Positions 1-12,600 of a stretch of DNA of 64,000 nucleotides are shown here, one piece after another. Location of the stretch: contig CP053157.1 of NCBI GenBank assembly GCA_014607495.2, forward strand, positions 5,642,001 through 5,706,000, read 5' to 3'. Each line of letters opens with the position of its first letter. Position 1 is the first letter of the stretch. The notes under the pieces are model-generated. The model worked only from the letters and a program-made list of their open reading frames with translations, ran no database searches and was not told the DNA's origin. Position numbers and translations under genes: made by a program. The stretch is from Carposina sasakii (Eukaryota > Arthropoda > Insecta > Lepidoptera > Carposinidae).

Positions 1-210
1 TAGGTCCTAGGTTCGAATCCCGGTAGGTGCAAACATTGATATGATGAATATCGATGTTTGTTTCAGAGTCATGGATATTTATATACTTATCTATGTATTT
101 ATATACCTTAGTACCCACGACACAAGACCTTAGGGATCTTAGTGTGGGACTAGGTTAATGTGTTGTGAAGTGTGTGAATATTTATTATTATTTATTTATT
201 ATTTATACAG
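1..210 (+). repeat. tRNA-derived SINE, cut by window edge
   Basis: The window opens inside a tRNA-like B box (GGTTCGAATCCCGGTAGG). It continues into the body and tail of a SINE that recurs at 55011-55250 (plus), 48483-48735 (minus, the most complete copy) and 47087-47215 (minus, tail only). The shared tail reads through CACAAGACCTTAGGGATCTT and ends in an AT-rich TTATT run. The A-box half lies outside the window. It is non-coding and was presumably transcribed by RNA polymerase III. Confidence 0.8.
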
Positions 211-337
211 CTACAGTTATTCATAAGAACAGCAGGACATTTTCGTTAATTTTCTGTATTGTGGATCTGTTAAAAGATCAAACAAATCCGTTTTGAAGAA
301 ACACATAGTTACTGTGGTTGATTTTTACTGACACACT

Positions 338-480
338 TTTTTTTTACAATTAGCTAGGCAAACATTTAACTGCCATCGTGTCTGATGTTAAGCAAGATGC
401 GGCCTAGGGTGGTACATGTTTGCCTAGAAAGTGCCTATTCACTCTAGCTTTAAAGAGACCAATATTGTAGTGCTCGGGAA
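338..480 (-). mobile_element. 5'-truncated non-LTR retrotransposon (LINE) 3' end
   Basis: Read on the minus strand, this is the last part of a reverse-transcriptase ORF plus a short 3' UTR, followed by an A-run (the T-run near 338-346 on plus). It closely matches 52768-53100, where the reading frame is better preserved and more of the ORF remains. Truncation at the 5' end with a poly(A) tail is the normal product of target-primed reverse transcription. Confidence 0.7.
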
Positions 481-547
481 ACTTAAACCTAAACTTAAAA
501 TTAGTACCTGCTACCTGTCTCTCTGTCTAGGCCATTTATATTAATAA

Positions 548-867
548 CTAGTGGACGCCCGCGACTCCGTCCGCGTGCACTACAGAAAAAACAAAATGTC
601 GAAATTATACGGGATTAAAACATTTTTTCGGGATAAAAAGTAGCCTATATGTTAAGTGGGACCTGTCACAATATATTCGTGAAAACTGCATAGAAATAGG
701 TTCAGCCGTTTCTGAGATTAGCGTGCACAAACGCACAGACAAACAGACAAATAAGTCCAACAATCATTATTTTGGGTACTATTACGTTGATAAAGGTCTC
801 CTATAATATTTTTTCTCGTATATCTTCCATGTGCAGACAGCGATCCGTTACATTTATGTATAGATGG
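548..867 (+). repeat. GTGGACGCCCGCGAC-type dispersed repeat, copy 1
   Basis: This begins ACTAGTGGACGCCCGCGACT and runs through GGGATAAAAAGTAGCCTATA, CAGCCGTTTCTGAGATTAGC and a GCACAAACGCACAGACAAAC segment to GCGATCCGTTACATTT. The same family is at 3165-3388, 5262-5458 (shorter subtype), 16893-17040 (fragment), 62894-63010 (decayed), and on the minus strand at 30385-30722 and 32303-32606. I see no convincing coding capacity. It resembles very abundant dispersed repeats of Lepidoptera; the class is not certain. Confidence 0.75.
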
Positions 868-930
868 AGAGGGACAGACCTGACAAATTTTAAGTTTAAG
901 TGTAAGGTTTAGAATTGAGATATTGTCAGT

Positions 931-2083
931 TACATAAATAGGTCTTACTTACCGATTTATGTAACTATTAGCAATATTGTTTTTAGCAATTATAAATAGA
1001 ATACAAACAGGTATAATATAGGTGCGTTGACAAACAGACAACACTCAAGACCTACCTGTCATCGTACTCAAACAGAACTGGGACGACTTCGTCAACAATG
1101 ATAACTTATCGCCTCGAGTTTGCGTCTCCGTCGCATTTTCTGACGGCCAGACAACACTTTTACACAATTCTCATCCCAACACAATTTAAACACTAAAACG
1201 TACGAGCAAGCATAAAACGAGGAAATTCACTACAAACAAGTCCAACTTGTTGTAAATTTACTAAGAAACTATGTCGATAATGTTTTATCTATTTTTCTTT
1301 GCTCTGATTAGATATTGGCCAGTCAAGGATTTGGACAATAAGTGTTGTGTTAAGTATACCATAATTTCACGCAGTTCTTTGTGCAAACTTATCATTAAGT
1401 CATACGTAAATACTCGTATGGATCAGATACCTCTTATGATATAGAATTTCAGATAGACATATTGAACGAAGGCATATCCCGACTAATTTATTTTAATTAA
1501 ATTTATACTCGTCATAGGTTACCTATAGGAAAACCATCACTTTTTCAAAATATTTTCTAGGAATTTCCTATAGAAATATAGTGAAAAACAGAATGTGAAG
1601 TACAAAGATAGATATGCTTAATATTACGCTGAAAAAATTATTACAATTGACTCATATGGCTACTTTAAAGTTATTATGCCAATAATAAGTGTGACTAATA
1701 AATTCTTTGAAGGGACGAAAATTGTGCTTAGATGAGATCAGGTCATAATGGTAAATCGGTCTGGACTGAAGACAGATTCAATAGAATTTAACATTTCATT
1801 ACGGACATTAGACCAAAATACACATTCCTAAAGAATGTGATGGGATATTTGTTCTACGGGCGGGACAATTGTTGGCGGATGATCAGTCACAGTAAGGTGT
1901 TGGAACTAATTTAAATGTATATAATTTACTGCATGGCTGTGGGATTTTCCTTATAATTCTTTAGTTCTAGCTACCCCATTCCGGGTACACGGACGTGTGT
2001 AGGTACATGTACGTATAGTACACGTACCTTTTATCATAATAGTACCTGTGTAATTACTGTGGACAAATTTCTTTGCGTCTTAC
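931..2083. other. Non-coding stretch, no gene seen
   Basis: AT-rich DNA with no ORF that looks coding. Around 1928-2005 there is a fragment of a dispersed repeat containing CTACCCCATTCCGGGTACAC, which recurs in decayed form near 3755, 4527, 6140, 17980 (inverted), 29340, 49190 and 53935. Part of this stretch is probably the first intron of the minus-strand gene whose exon ends at 2084. Confidence 0.5.
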
Positions 2084-2373
2084 CTGCACGTGTCCTGCCT
2101 ATAAATCGTAGTACTATGTCCTATTGAACTACTGTATGTAGGGATCCTATGGAGGCTGTTAGACGGGTGTATCTGCGGGGGTCTCAAGAAGGCGCTGCTG
2201 GGGAACCCTGCCAACATGGGTGACTCTACCATCGAGCTGTCATACACACTGGTCTCATCTGTTTCCTCTTCTATAACTCCTGGCTTATAAAAGATTTTGC
2301 CCTTCGCTAGCACCGGTTTCTCTTTCTCTATACCTTCGTCATCCTGCACCTTCATTTCATATTCCTCCGCCAT
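2084..2373 (-). CDS. First coding exon of unrecognised minus-strand gene
   Basis: A 96-codon open frame starts at an ATG in good context (AAAAATGG) at 2373-2371. It ends at a strong splice donor: the minus strand reads GTGCAG|GTAAGACG, with the last exon base at 2084. A pyrimidine-rich acceptor (TTTTCAG) on the same strand places the exon start at about 2484, so 2374-2484 would be 5' UTR. The peptide is acidic at its start (MAEEYEMKVQDDEGIEKEKP) and rich in Ser/Pro later, with no recognisable domain, signal peptide or membrane segment. It stops two bases into a codon, so the next exon lies to the left, outside the window or unrecognised. I do not recognise the family. A small chance remains that the frame is fortuitous. 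Confidence 0.5.
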
Positions 2374-2484
2374 TTTTGGGTCGTTCGTCAGGTGTTTGTT
2401 TCGTGTTGATTTGTCATTGCCGTTTGTTTGTTACTCATTGTGTTTTAAGACTGTATATATGTATGTTGTAGTTGGTTGCTGTGT

Positions 2485-5400
2485 CTGAAAATTACAAAAT
2501 TTATATTAAATAGAAATGCTTCCAATGAGACTAATGCTCAACTATATCCTAGTCCCTAAGAAGGGCATAAGCCGGGCCATTTATTTGTTTAATAAAATAA
2601 AGATTACATACTAAGCAGTAACGGAATGGTGCTCAAGGGACGCTTTAAGACCGAACGGTAGACCACCTGTCTGATTTTCAGATGATATCCGAAACGCTGT
2701 ATTGGCCCAGTGCCAATCTCATCCACTAGTATCCACCCTTAGTAGTTGAGGTTGGCCCAGTGAGGTTGGACAATGGCGTCGTGAAATGCCTTGCCTTTAC
2801 TCATCTGTGGGCGCTGTATGCCTAGATAGAGAGATTGCACATGTTGGGTTTGTAAATAATAAAAAGTGCTTTCTATAACTAGATAATTATAATACTAGTA
2901 TACCTTCTATCGCTATTATTTATGTCTATCGTCAGTAATATACCACTATTGCCACAAAGCAGAACCCAGTATCAATGGCCAACTGGACCGGCTCAGGCAT
3001 GAGATGACACACGGCATCACAACTATCGTGCCTGATTCAATTAGATGCACCTACCTAAACGTAATTCAACTATACACTGTTGTAATTAACGAATGACGTA
3101 ACCTGGCGACATTAGCCGACCTGGAAAATAGGCCGAATAATAAATCCTTTCTTTTATTGAACAACTAGTGGACGTCCGCGACTTCGTCCGCGTGAACTGC
3201 AGAAAAAAATTACGAAACTTGCCGGGATAAAAATATTTTCACTGGATAAAAAGCAGCCTATGTGTTAATCCAGGATGTCAGCTAATCCCATACAAAATTT
3301 TATTAAAATCGCTCCAGCTGTTTTTACGTGAAAGAGTAACAAACATCCATCCATACTTACAAACTTTCGCGTCTATAATATTATTTAGGCTTACTTAGAA
3401 CCGATTTTTCCAAAGGTTAGATATCGTATCTGAAGGATAAAGTTGATGCTGTCTCTATCTTGTTCAAGTTTAATATACGGCCCTTAATAAAATAAACACT
3501 TTTAATAGCGCCGGCCCGAAGTAAATTTTAGAATGGAGCGAGATCCAATTATGGCGCCTCTCCTATTTGCTCCTAATAATATATACCTATATCTTTACCA
3601 TATAGGCGCCCTTTGGATTTGGCGCCTGGAGCGACTGCTCCGTTTGCCGTATGGGCGGGCCGGCCCTGACCTTTAACAAACGTGCATGTCGTTAGAGTTG
3701 ACAAAAAAATCTGACATTTTCTTCATTACATATCTTCTCATCATATACATGTGTCCCCGCTATGCTAAGGTGGCTGTGGGCTCTCCTTTATGATCCTGCG
3801 GTTCAGCCTGCCCCATTTTAGCCGTGTCTCAGAAATTGGGGTATTTATTATGTATGTAATTATACTTTTATTATTACTTATAACATTACGTCACGATGTC
3901 CCGTGCTTTAATCATGAGTTGTGCATGACTGTTAGGTTCACTTTATTGTAAATACGTACATGCCTTCTATTTGTTTTGACATTGTTCTAGAAGCTGTTTG
4001 ACATTGCTAATAAGCAATAACAAAATACCCGAGGTATTCTTATTATTGAGGTATTATTCTTTATTGTACTCGTAAGTTGGCAACGTTAAAATGGGACAGT
4101 TACATCTGCAGCGCAATGGCGTCAGTAACGGGCGTTGCTTTCCTATTCGTCCGGCTGACTTCTAATATTCATTTCGTTGAAATAGTTTAGATAACTTGCA
4201 AACATGAGTACCTCAAGTATCAATCTACATTTTACGTAATACATCTATCGCCATCTATTATCGAATAGCAGAACAGCATACTTAATTTGTATCTTCAATG
4301 TAGAGTTTGATGAGATAAAAAATAAATTAAATTACGCAACGTGACCAACAAGATGAATATAGAATTATTAAAAGTAAGTATTAGTTCATTGGTAATCCTT
4401 ATATGTAGTATATTCTACAGATAGATATATTATAGTCAGATATTATTTAATGAAACAAAATGTAGAGTCTTGAAATGAAGGACCACGATAATAAGCCAAA
4501 AGGTTATATAATACTTAATTTACTAAACGTGGCGGATATCCTTTATGATCCTACTGTCTTGCCTACCCCATTTCGGGAAAACAGTATGTTATTAATTAAT
4601 AATCAGAAAAGAATAATGTCAATTAACAATATCAACAATTAAAAGCTTATTCGCAGCTCAAACTTCTAATCTCATAATGACGAAACATTCCTATTAAGGA
4701 AGATTACTCATGAAAATCCTCATTTTTCCTACAAAAACGTCGTTAGTGTCATTACTCAGGTTCCGGTCGACACGTCCTTGCTAACATAAGGATGTAAACC
4801 ATCTCCAAGTTGCCAACGCCTTCGTGCGGATGTGGTTATAAATGCAAACTGAGGAAAAACCTCGTGAACCAATCATATTCACATATCTTGCAGTTGAGGA
4901 CGGGGAAGACTTTACTGGCGTTTAAATAAGTGTGATAGAATAAGTATAGGCAACTTATCTCCCGTTGGACGATGACCCTTAGATGGCAAATGTAGGTAGA
5001 CTAACCAGTTTACAGTTTTTATAAATACTGAATAGTACAGCTCACAGAAAATATGTGGCATTATGTATAAACAATTATAAATACAAATATTAGCATATAG
5101 GCTAATGTGTTGGTTAGTATATGTTGAATTGGAGGGTAATAAGATAATTAATAAAACTTGATACAACTGTAGGTAGATAGGAATGTACTTTAATGAAATA
5201 GAAACATCCAGCAAAACACACACTCTTCGTCATATCTCATAGATAAGATTTATAGTAAAACTAGTGGACGCCTACGACTTAGTCCGCGTGGACTGCAGTA
5301 AAAACAAAATGTCGAAATTATCCGGGATAAAAAGTAGCCTATGTGTTAATTCAGAGTGTCAGCTAACTTCATACCGAATTTTAATCGCTCCAGCCGTTTT

Positions 5401-6247
5401 TACGTGAAAGAGTAACAAACATCTATCCATCCATACTTACAAACTTTTGCCTTTTTAGGTAATATTAGTAAAAACGATAGAGCGCGTCAACCCTGCCCCT
5501 GATTACCTAATTTGCAATAGCAAAGCCGAAGCAAAGCCATAGCGAAAATTGTACAATATTCGCCTTGAAATTTCAAAGTTCCTTTGAAATTAATTTCACG
5601 TAATACGAATTTGACAAGCAATCAGCTATTTTTGTAAAATTTTCGCTATCGCTTTGCTTTTGCTAGTTAGGTAATAAGGGAGCTGAATTAAAGTTCAATT
5701 CAAGCCTTAACTGTAGCTAACAATTCGATGCCTACCTGCCTTAAACCTCCACTTAATGCTTCTATGCCTATATGAGCATTCAGGTATATTCCGAAAGCTG
5801 ATTAATCTCGATATATCCAGCCATAAGTCACAATAAGTTTGTATGTAACTGGTATATGGACGTACGCACCTGAAGGTCACATAATAGTAGCACATGCCCA
5901 GCAATTAACGACTCATATCGCACTAAATGACAGACCATTATTGAATTTTTCAATCGTGGATTCATTATCTTCCCTGTGCCAATCATAGAGTAATAACTTT
6001 GTTTTCTGTACGGTCCAAGTAAGTACCTCATTTAACATGGCGGGTTTGTTAAAAAACAAGAGCAATAACAAAAAATGTCGACATCAACTCAATAGCTAGC
6101 TAGCAACTTGTCACGACCTTTTACATCACAGATGTAACATCTGTCCGTGATATGCTATTCGTGGCTGTAATTTTATAATCCTGCAGTTCTTGACACCCCA
6201 TTTCGGGAATGCGGCCGTGGGTATATATCGAGTCAGTACGTATCAAG
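2485..6247. other. Gene-free repeat-rich stretch
   Basis: No coding region is supported. Contents: GTGGACGCCCGCGAC-type repeats at 3165-3388 and 5262-5458, a GCCCCCT-type inverted-repeat element at 5495-5682, and fragments of the CCCCATTTCGGG repeat near 3755, 4527 and 6140. Short open frames here show no family resemblance and have no fitting splice sites. Confidence 0.6.
5495..5682 (+). mobile_element. GCCCCCT/AGGGGGC inverted-repeat MITE, copy A
   Basis: A 188-bp element with imperfect terminal inverted repeats. The left end reads GCCCCTGATTACCTAATTTG and the right end TTAGGTAATAAGGGAGC. Further in, both arms carry AGCAAAGC and a GCGAAAATTGTACAA motif, so the element folds over much of its length. 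Other copies are at 22043-22226 and 25602-25789 (inverted) and at 32814-32996 and 47865-48055, with a solo arm at 47785-47826. It is non-coding and would be moved by a transposase encoded elsewhere. The superfamily is not assigned. Confidence 0.8.
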
Positions 6248-6282
6248 TTAATATTCCTGATATTGTATATAAGTTAACTTAT

Positions 6283-6655
6283 ATAGGATATCAACAACAT
6301 AAGGGTGATACGCTAGTCTGTGTCTAGTATCCCGATGGTGAAAAGGGGCTGGTGGAACTGTATTGTGAAGTTCCCACGCACACTCTCCAAAGTGTATCCT
6401 GTAAAACACTGACAAGGCAGCAATTTTACGGCGGTGGGTCAGGTCCTGGAGTTTCAAATTTGCTACGGTTTCATCTCCAATAAGTTTTATTGCCCGTTTT
6501 TCCACCGAGTCCAGTGCGGCTTGCTGATATTAAGCTGATCCATCCCAAAGGTGGCAGCAGTACTCCATACAAGGGCCAACTTGCGCTTTATATAGCGCCA
6601 ATAGTTGCTGTGGAGTAAAATACCGCCTAACCTTGGATAGGATACTGTAACCGAC
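6283..6655 (-). pseudogene. Fragment of non-LTR retrotransposon reverse transcriptase
   Basis: Read on the minus strand, the frames give a segment resembling the C-terminal end of jockey/CR1-like ORF2 proteins: an ALYKAQVGPCMEYCCHLWDG stretch, then EKRAIKLIGDE, a LTHRRKIAALSVFYR segment and HRLAYHPYVVDI. At least one frameshift or stop separates the first stretch from the rest, and both ends are missing, so it is dead. The same family supplies the 3' ends at 338-480 and 52768-53345. Homology ends abruptly near 6283. Confidence 0.75.
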
Positions 6656-9600
6656 TCTTCTAAATTATAAACTCTTATACCTACTAATAATTACACAAGG
6701 CACCTGTGTGCATTTGATCAAATCTATAGACATACAAGTTATTTATTTTCCTGGCTGCACTGTATTTAATCATACCTTGGATGACCTTACTTATATTGAC
6801 CAATATCGTTTATATATTTATATGTATTTGGACTAACTCACCTGGGTAAATAACAAGCGGTAAATATCGTAATTAGATCTTTGAAAAGAAATGGTCTGTT
6901 AATTTCAATTCGGCTCTATATAGCTATGGTCGATAGCAGTAATGTTCATTCATCGTTGATAACGCTCATCTCTTTCCAAGAATCTACGTTAAATATTGTG
7001 GTAACACAGGGTCTCCCTACGGTCGTATTTATAGAAGATTTTTTCTGTTTTAAACCGACTTTAATTTTTGTTGAAAAATTACATTTGACCGGTAAATACA
7101 TGGAATATCACTAAGAATTAGAAAGTGTTTAACTAAACAATGTTGAAATTTATTTGTAAATAGCACGTGTTTTTGACTGTAGGGAATTTAAAACCTTTAA
7201 AAACACTACCCGCGAGCGATCATACTCACATTATCATTATAAAATCATATGTAGATTAAAGATAAATGACCCACTTGAATCATTATACCATTGTGAATAG
7301 CCCATAATGTAGGTTAACTGTAGAACAGCTGATTTTGTTTGAATGGGAAATTGTGAAAAATAAAACAAAAAAAGAGTTATTGAACTCTACGCCATCTCGA
7401 ATGTAAAAACGAGGTGAACTAAGTGCCAGTGTAGCATAAATAATATCTGCTATGGTAGCTGGTTCAAACAATCCATGTCAAATAGAGTACTTAACCAGAG
7501 ATGCCTATGTCTTGCACGAAAGGAGATGCAGCTCACGACTCAAAATCACATTTTTTAAGATTATTTTTAAAGGCTGTCATTTTGGACCATCATTATATTG
7601 TCTATGTCAGTAATGTTCTTAAAGAAGTAAATATCTAACCAAATCCGAAAATCTAAACCTAGACTAGATCTAGCCTATCAAACCAAAGCTGTAATCAAAA
7701 TTTATTGCGACATATCAATTTGTGAGTGCACAGGAAACGGCAGTTTCGGGACTGATCGGACGACTCCGTGAGACTGTCCTTGGATGTGCACTTTGTGGCT
7801 CTAGCGATGGAGCAGGTACAAGGAGGAGGCCTGACAACGAGTTTGGTGTAAATTGGTCACGTAATTTCGAGTTATAAAAGTGTGAAATTCGAGTGAAAAA
7901 AGGAAGCGTAGACAATATAGACATACGAGTAGCTTCGCCCATTACGCCCAAAGAGGTTGGGCAGAATGCAAATTACTCATCCACATTTCGCTAGTTAGCG
8001 GTGAGCCTACCGCCGCATTGGGTACTTCGAGGTATTCGATTCCACCAATTTTGGGTACTCACGGAAACCCACCAATATTTGTAAAAGGGTAGACTGTTAT
8101 AGACTTTGATTTTTCTCCATAGCTCGAAGCCGCGAACAATCCATGAATTATCTAGTCAACCGATATTCATCATTTGTCATTCCGCGGACAGGAGTTAGTA
8201 ACATTAGAATAGACACCCTAATATGCTAGAACATCTTTATACCTACTTATATTTTAAAATTTTTATGACAAATATCTATGATCAACATCGCATTGCTGGC
8301 GATGATCCTTTAAAATATCTTAGGTCCGTTGCTTCATTATCTGCGTAATGCTTCTAGATCATTTGAAAAAATAATTATATGCTTCTAGATCATTTGAAAA
8401 AATAAGCAAATATTCTTTAACATTCCGCTATTTAGAATTTCGTGTAAGAGTCGACAATGATTGACGGATCAACAATGATACCTACATTATCGATATCCTG
8501 CTGACGTAACTAATGTTTATTCTACTTTATGGGCATGCATGAATCATGTCTCACACAACTTACTACCAATTACAATTAATTATATACTGCGTAACTATCT
8601 AACGGTTAATGCCCGGGGCTTGCGTTTTAAAATATCTAATTATTTACCTACTACGCCTTACGCCTGCCCAGCGTGGTGACTATGGGCAAAACCCCCCTGT
8701 GGCAGTAGCCTTGTGGCGTGTCCTGGGGGAGGTCTACGTCCAGCAGTGGACTGCAATAGGCTGAAGAAGAAGAAGAATTATTTACTAAAAATTACCTTAG
8801 GTAACTTATAGCGAACATTATTTAGAGGTCAAAAGATAAGTTTTAAACAGGACATTGGATTGCCTAATACAACCATAAGTACTTTGAATTGGCAGAAATT
8901 ATGTAATTCCATCTAACAAGGGTAGGTAACTACCCTTTTTAGCAATATGTACCTATATACTAGCTAGCTAAGAAATTTCTAACCAGTTAAAAAATCTAAA
9001 AATATATGTAACTTAAGTATTTGCTTTTTGACTATATCCGATAAATTTCAACGCAGATATTTTGAAGGGCTCTACATTTTTTTTTTACTTTTCGGTATTA
9101 ATTCTAAATGCTGTGTATTTCTGTAAAAAAAAGATTATAATAATTTTAAAAAATTCTTTACTTTCCAACTTGCATCTAATTTCACTCTTTAGTTACACTT
9201 CGAAATTGATTATTCACCTTGCTGGTACTTCTTAATTAATTACTTACTTATAGATTTAACAATAAAGTAGGTAGGTGATTATGGAGACCCTGGTAAATAA
9301 AAGATCATACATCAGCATATTATAGTCCACTGCTGGACGTGGGCCTGCCCTAGGTCACGCCACGAGACTAACTCATAGGGGAGATTTTGTCCATAGTCTA
9401 CATGCTGGGCAGGCGGGTTGGTGACCGCAGTATGATTTTTGAACTACGTTGTCAACACGGGAGGCGCTGCTGCTTACCTCCCAGAAACCTCGCCTCTTAC
9501 AAAATGAATGATATGATGTACAAAAAAATAATCCTATCTATGTCGGAAGTCCATACAATTTGGTGTCAAAGCGTATGTAACTGTACCAACCCACATTCTG

Positions 9601-12600
9601 TAAATAACACCTGCGTCCACATAATCTATCTAACTTGAAAATGATAGGTACAAATACTGAACCGAATTCATTATGTGTTGCGAATAGAGATGGGTGAAAA
9701 GTAGTTAGAACTATCTAACATTAGAATAAAATTATTGAATAGATATAGAATAGAATTGATAGAGATATCCCATAAACCGTGACACAATGAAGATAAGCAG
9801 TAATAAAATAATTAAATTTATTTTTTAGGGCAAAGTATCTAAGCATATTTTTAGGACGAATCGAGATTTTTAACGTGGGACAAAACTCCGTTGGCCAAAC
9901 GAAGCAAATCGGATGAAATAAAATACTTTTTTGTTTATTAGAGAAAGAGGGTCGGTGGCTACACATTTCTAATAAATATTGAAGTAGGTACATAGTATAG
10001 ATACTATATTATTTTTTATTTTATTAAATTCGAACAAGCTTTCGACTATCGCACTTGTAGTCGTACCTACTCGTACTTACTTGATATTATTGTCTAACTC
10101 TATATATTTTGCCTTATCTAGGCTAAGGTTGCAGGTGTAAGTTTTAACTATGTTTATAAACTAAAATGTGCGACAGTTTCATTAATATTAATGCGTATCT
10201 AAAACATTTTCAAGTCATAGCTTGTAGGAATAGCCTGCATAGTGTTATGTAGGGTCCGTTCTATAGAATAATTCCCGTGGTAGACTTCGGAAATGTCATT
10301 TTTTGTATGCAGTTACAACGATAATGTCATCCTGCACAACGCAACTAGCGCCATCGTCCAAAGGAACTCTTTGGTGAAACGCTACTGCCACCAGAATTTA
10401 CAATTCAAATAGACTTATCTACGGACAATCTGTGCTATTGAATTGTGTGCATTTGTAAAATTCCAGTCAAGTACTGTTAGGGTTTGTTAGATAAATACCT
10501 GCAAGACGTTTAGATGGAACAGTTGAGGCACCTACATTACATTACCTAGCTAGAATATTTAGATACTTAGTTATTTAGAATAGTTAGTTCTGATAGTGCA
10601 CCTAAAATAAACGTAGAGGCAAAGGAGAGATTTGTACTACTTAGTTGCTCAAAACTCTGAATTTTATTTAATAGCTATCGAATAAATAGATAGGTAAGCT
10701 TACTAACCTGAAAATAAGGGTGATTTCACAAGCTAAGCAGTAGTAAGCACAGTTTAGTTTTCTATTTACTACTTATGTAGTTAGGTCTGGTAAGTCTATA
10801 ATACTTGTATTTCTCATAATAGAGCTAACATTTAAAAAACCTTTGATCGAGTTCATAAGACAAAACTGACTCTCATTTCCCAAAAAGTCATTATATTTTT
10901 TAAACGCTCTAAAACATATCTAGTAGGTAACTTTTACTTTACTGTCAATTTTTTTTTTGAAAATGACTCTCTCTACTAACTACTATGTACTTATTCTTAT
11001 TTCTTTACTTACCATTTTTACTAACTTCAGCAAAACCAACATAGGCACCAACAAAAAGCGCGCGACCAAGAAATGCGCATCATAAACCACAACACTTTCC
11101 AATTTTCAGAGGCAAAAGAATCACACGCTCAAACGTTTGAATTCAAACTTTTTTCTAATTCCAGCCGTGTACAAAGTGCGCCAGGATAGCGTGGACTGGC
11201 AAAGAGTATAGTAATAATTCGACTGCCACAGCGAGTACCTATGCCAATTGTGGCCTGCGATTATGTTTGTTAACCGGCCACGCGTTGAAACAATTGTCCG
11301 GTTATGTTGCAGATATAATACATAGGTATTTTGTATAGCTTTTGAGATGTGTAACATAACTGTATAGATAAGTGTTAAAAATGTGCTGTTATGGAAAAAT
11401 ATTTAGGCGTTATATATGCCTGCTTATACGTGTAGGTATTGCATGACAATTTATCCAATTTTGAAATGGAGAAATTATTAATCTTACCTAGAGAAAAGTA
11501 AAATAAAGTAAAAAAAGTTATTAGTTATGTACCTACTGTACTTTCACGTTTAATTATTGCAGTATTGCATCATTTTCTCTTACGAGACTTTGCCTTCCAA
11601 CCGGTGCGCCTACGCACCTCCTCTCGCATTGTTATTTGACAAATAACTGTCAACAGCTCGTCTCGTTTATAGAAGTCAATCTACCAATCATGCAAACAAT
11701 ACTTTCTTACGCTTATAATTAGTATAGTTCAATCCAAACCAAATTGAACAAGACATCAACCACTTACTTACACGTAACACTTACTGAACTATGTTGAAAA
11801 AAATCACCATAATTCTGTGTAATCATCATGATCTTCCTGCCCTTATCCCGTTATTTTTAAGGTCAGTGCAATATGGTTTACATGGTGGCCAAAGCTTTGG
11901 CATTTTACGGCCCGCTGCCTGCCTAAAGCCAATCCTCCTCGGGTAGGTATAGTTAAGTGACAATTTTAGTATATTAAAATCCATACATAAAATAAACTCG
12001 TCATAACTCAGAATCAAACATAATTAGAAAGGTCTCCGACTGTATGTCGGCTAATCTCTACGGACTCTATGGAAAATTATAGTGCTCAATTGTGTGCGCA
12101 AATGCAGATGCACTTTCTATTCCGTCACTCCTATAGTCCGATGGGATGGAAAGCCGATACGACCGGAGAATGATCAGACGCTGGACCAACGGTTTTACGT
12201 GCTTTCCGAGGCACGCGGCACGAGCTAAGTGACAATTTTACAACATTAAACTCTGTATAAAAAATAAATTCATTGGTACAGGCCCGTAACTTATACATTG
12301 ACCATAATAAATTGTATCCAGTGCATCTAAAAAGAATTCGAATCCACGCTATCAGCTTAGCAGGTAGAGTCTCCATTCCAGCTTGCTTGTACTTGTTAGG
12401 TATGTGGGCTTCAGGTTTTTGTGTGACACATTGCCGTTTGCACATATCTAAGGGCTGATCGATAAGTGGTATTTCAACTTGTTTGAGCGCCTTTTTTGTA
12501 TACCATGATATATTTTTAAAAATCTTGTATATAATTTTTAAGCATTATCTTGGTCGGCAATAAATCACATCACACATCAGAAAAGTTCGTCATTTTCGGG

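Larger units (their letters stand above)
316..930. mobile_element. Small TIR element broken by two later insertions
   Basis: Three separated pieces (about 316-336, 481-546 and 868-930) together match the small inverted-repeat element seen whole at 37280-37420 and 54866-55010, whose ends read GGTYGATTCYRRC. The first gap is filled by a LINE 3' end in minus orientation, whose poly(T) lies near 338. The second gap is filled by a copy of the GTGGACGCCCGCGAC repeat. The order of insertion is therefore readable: the TIR element came first, the other two later. Confidence 0.65.
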
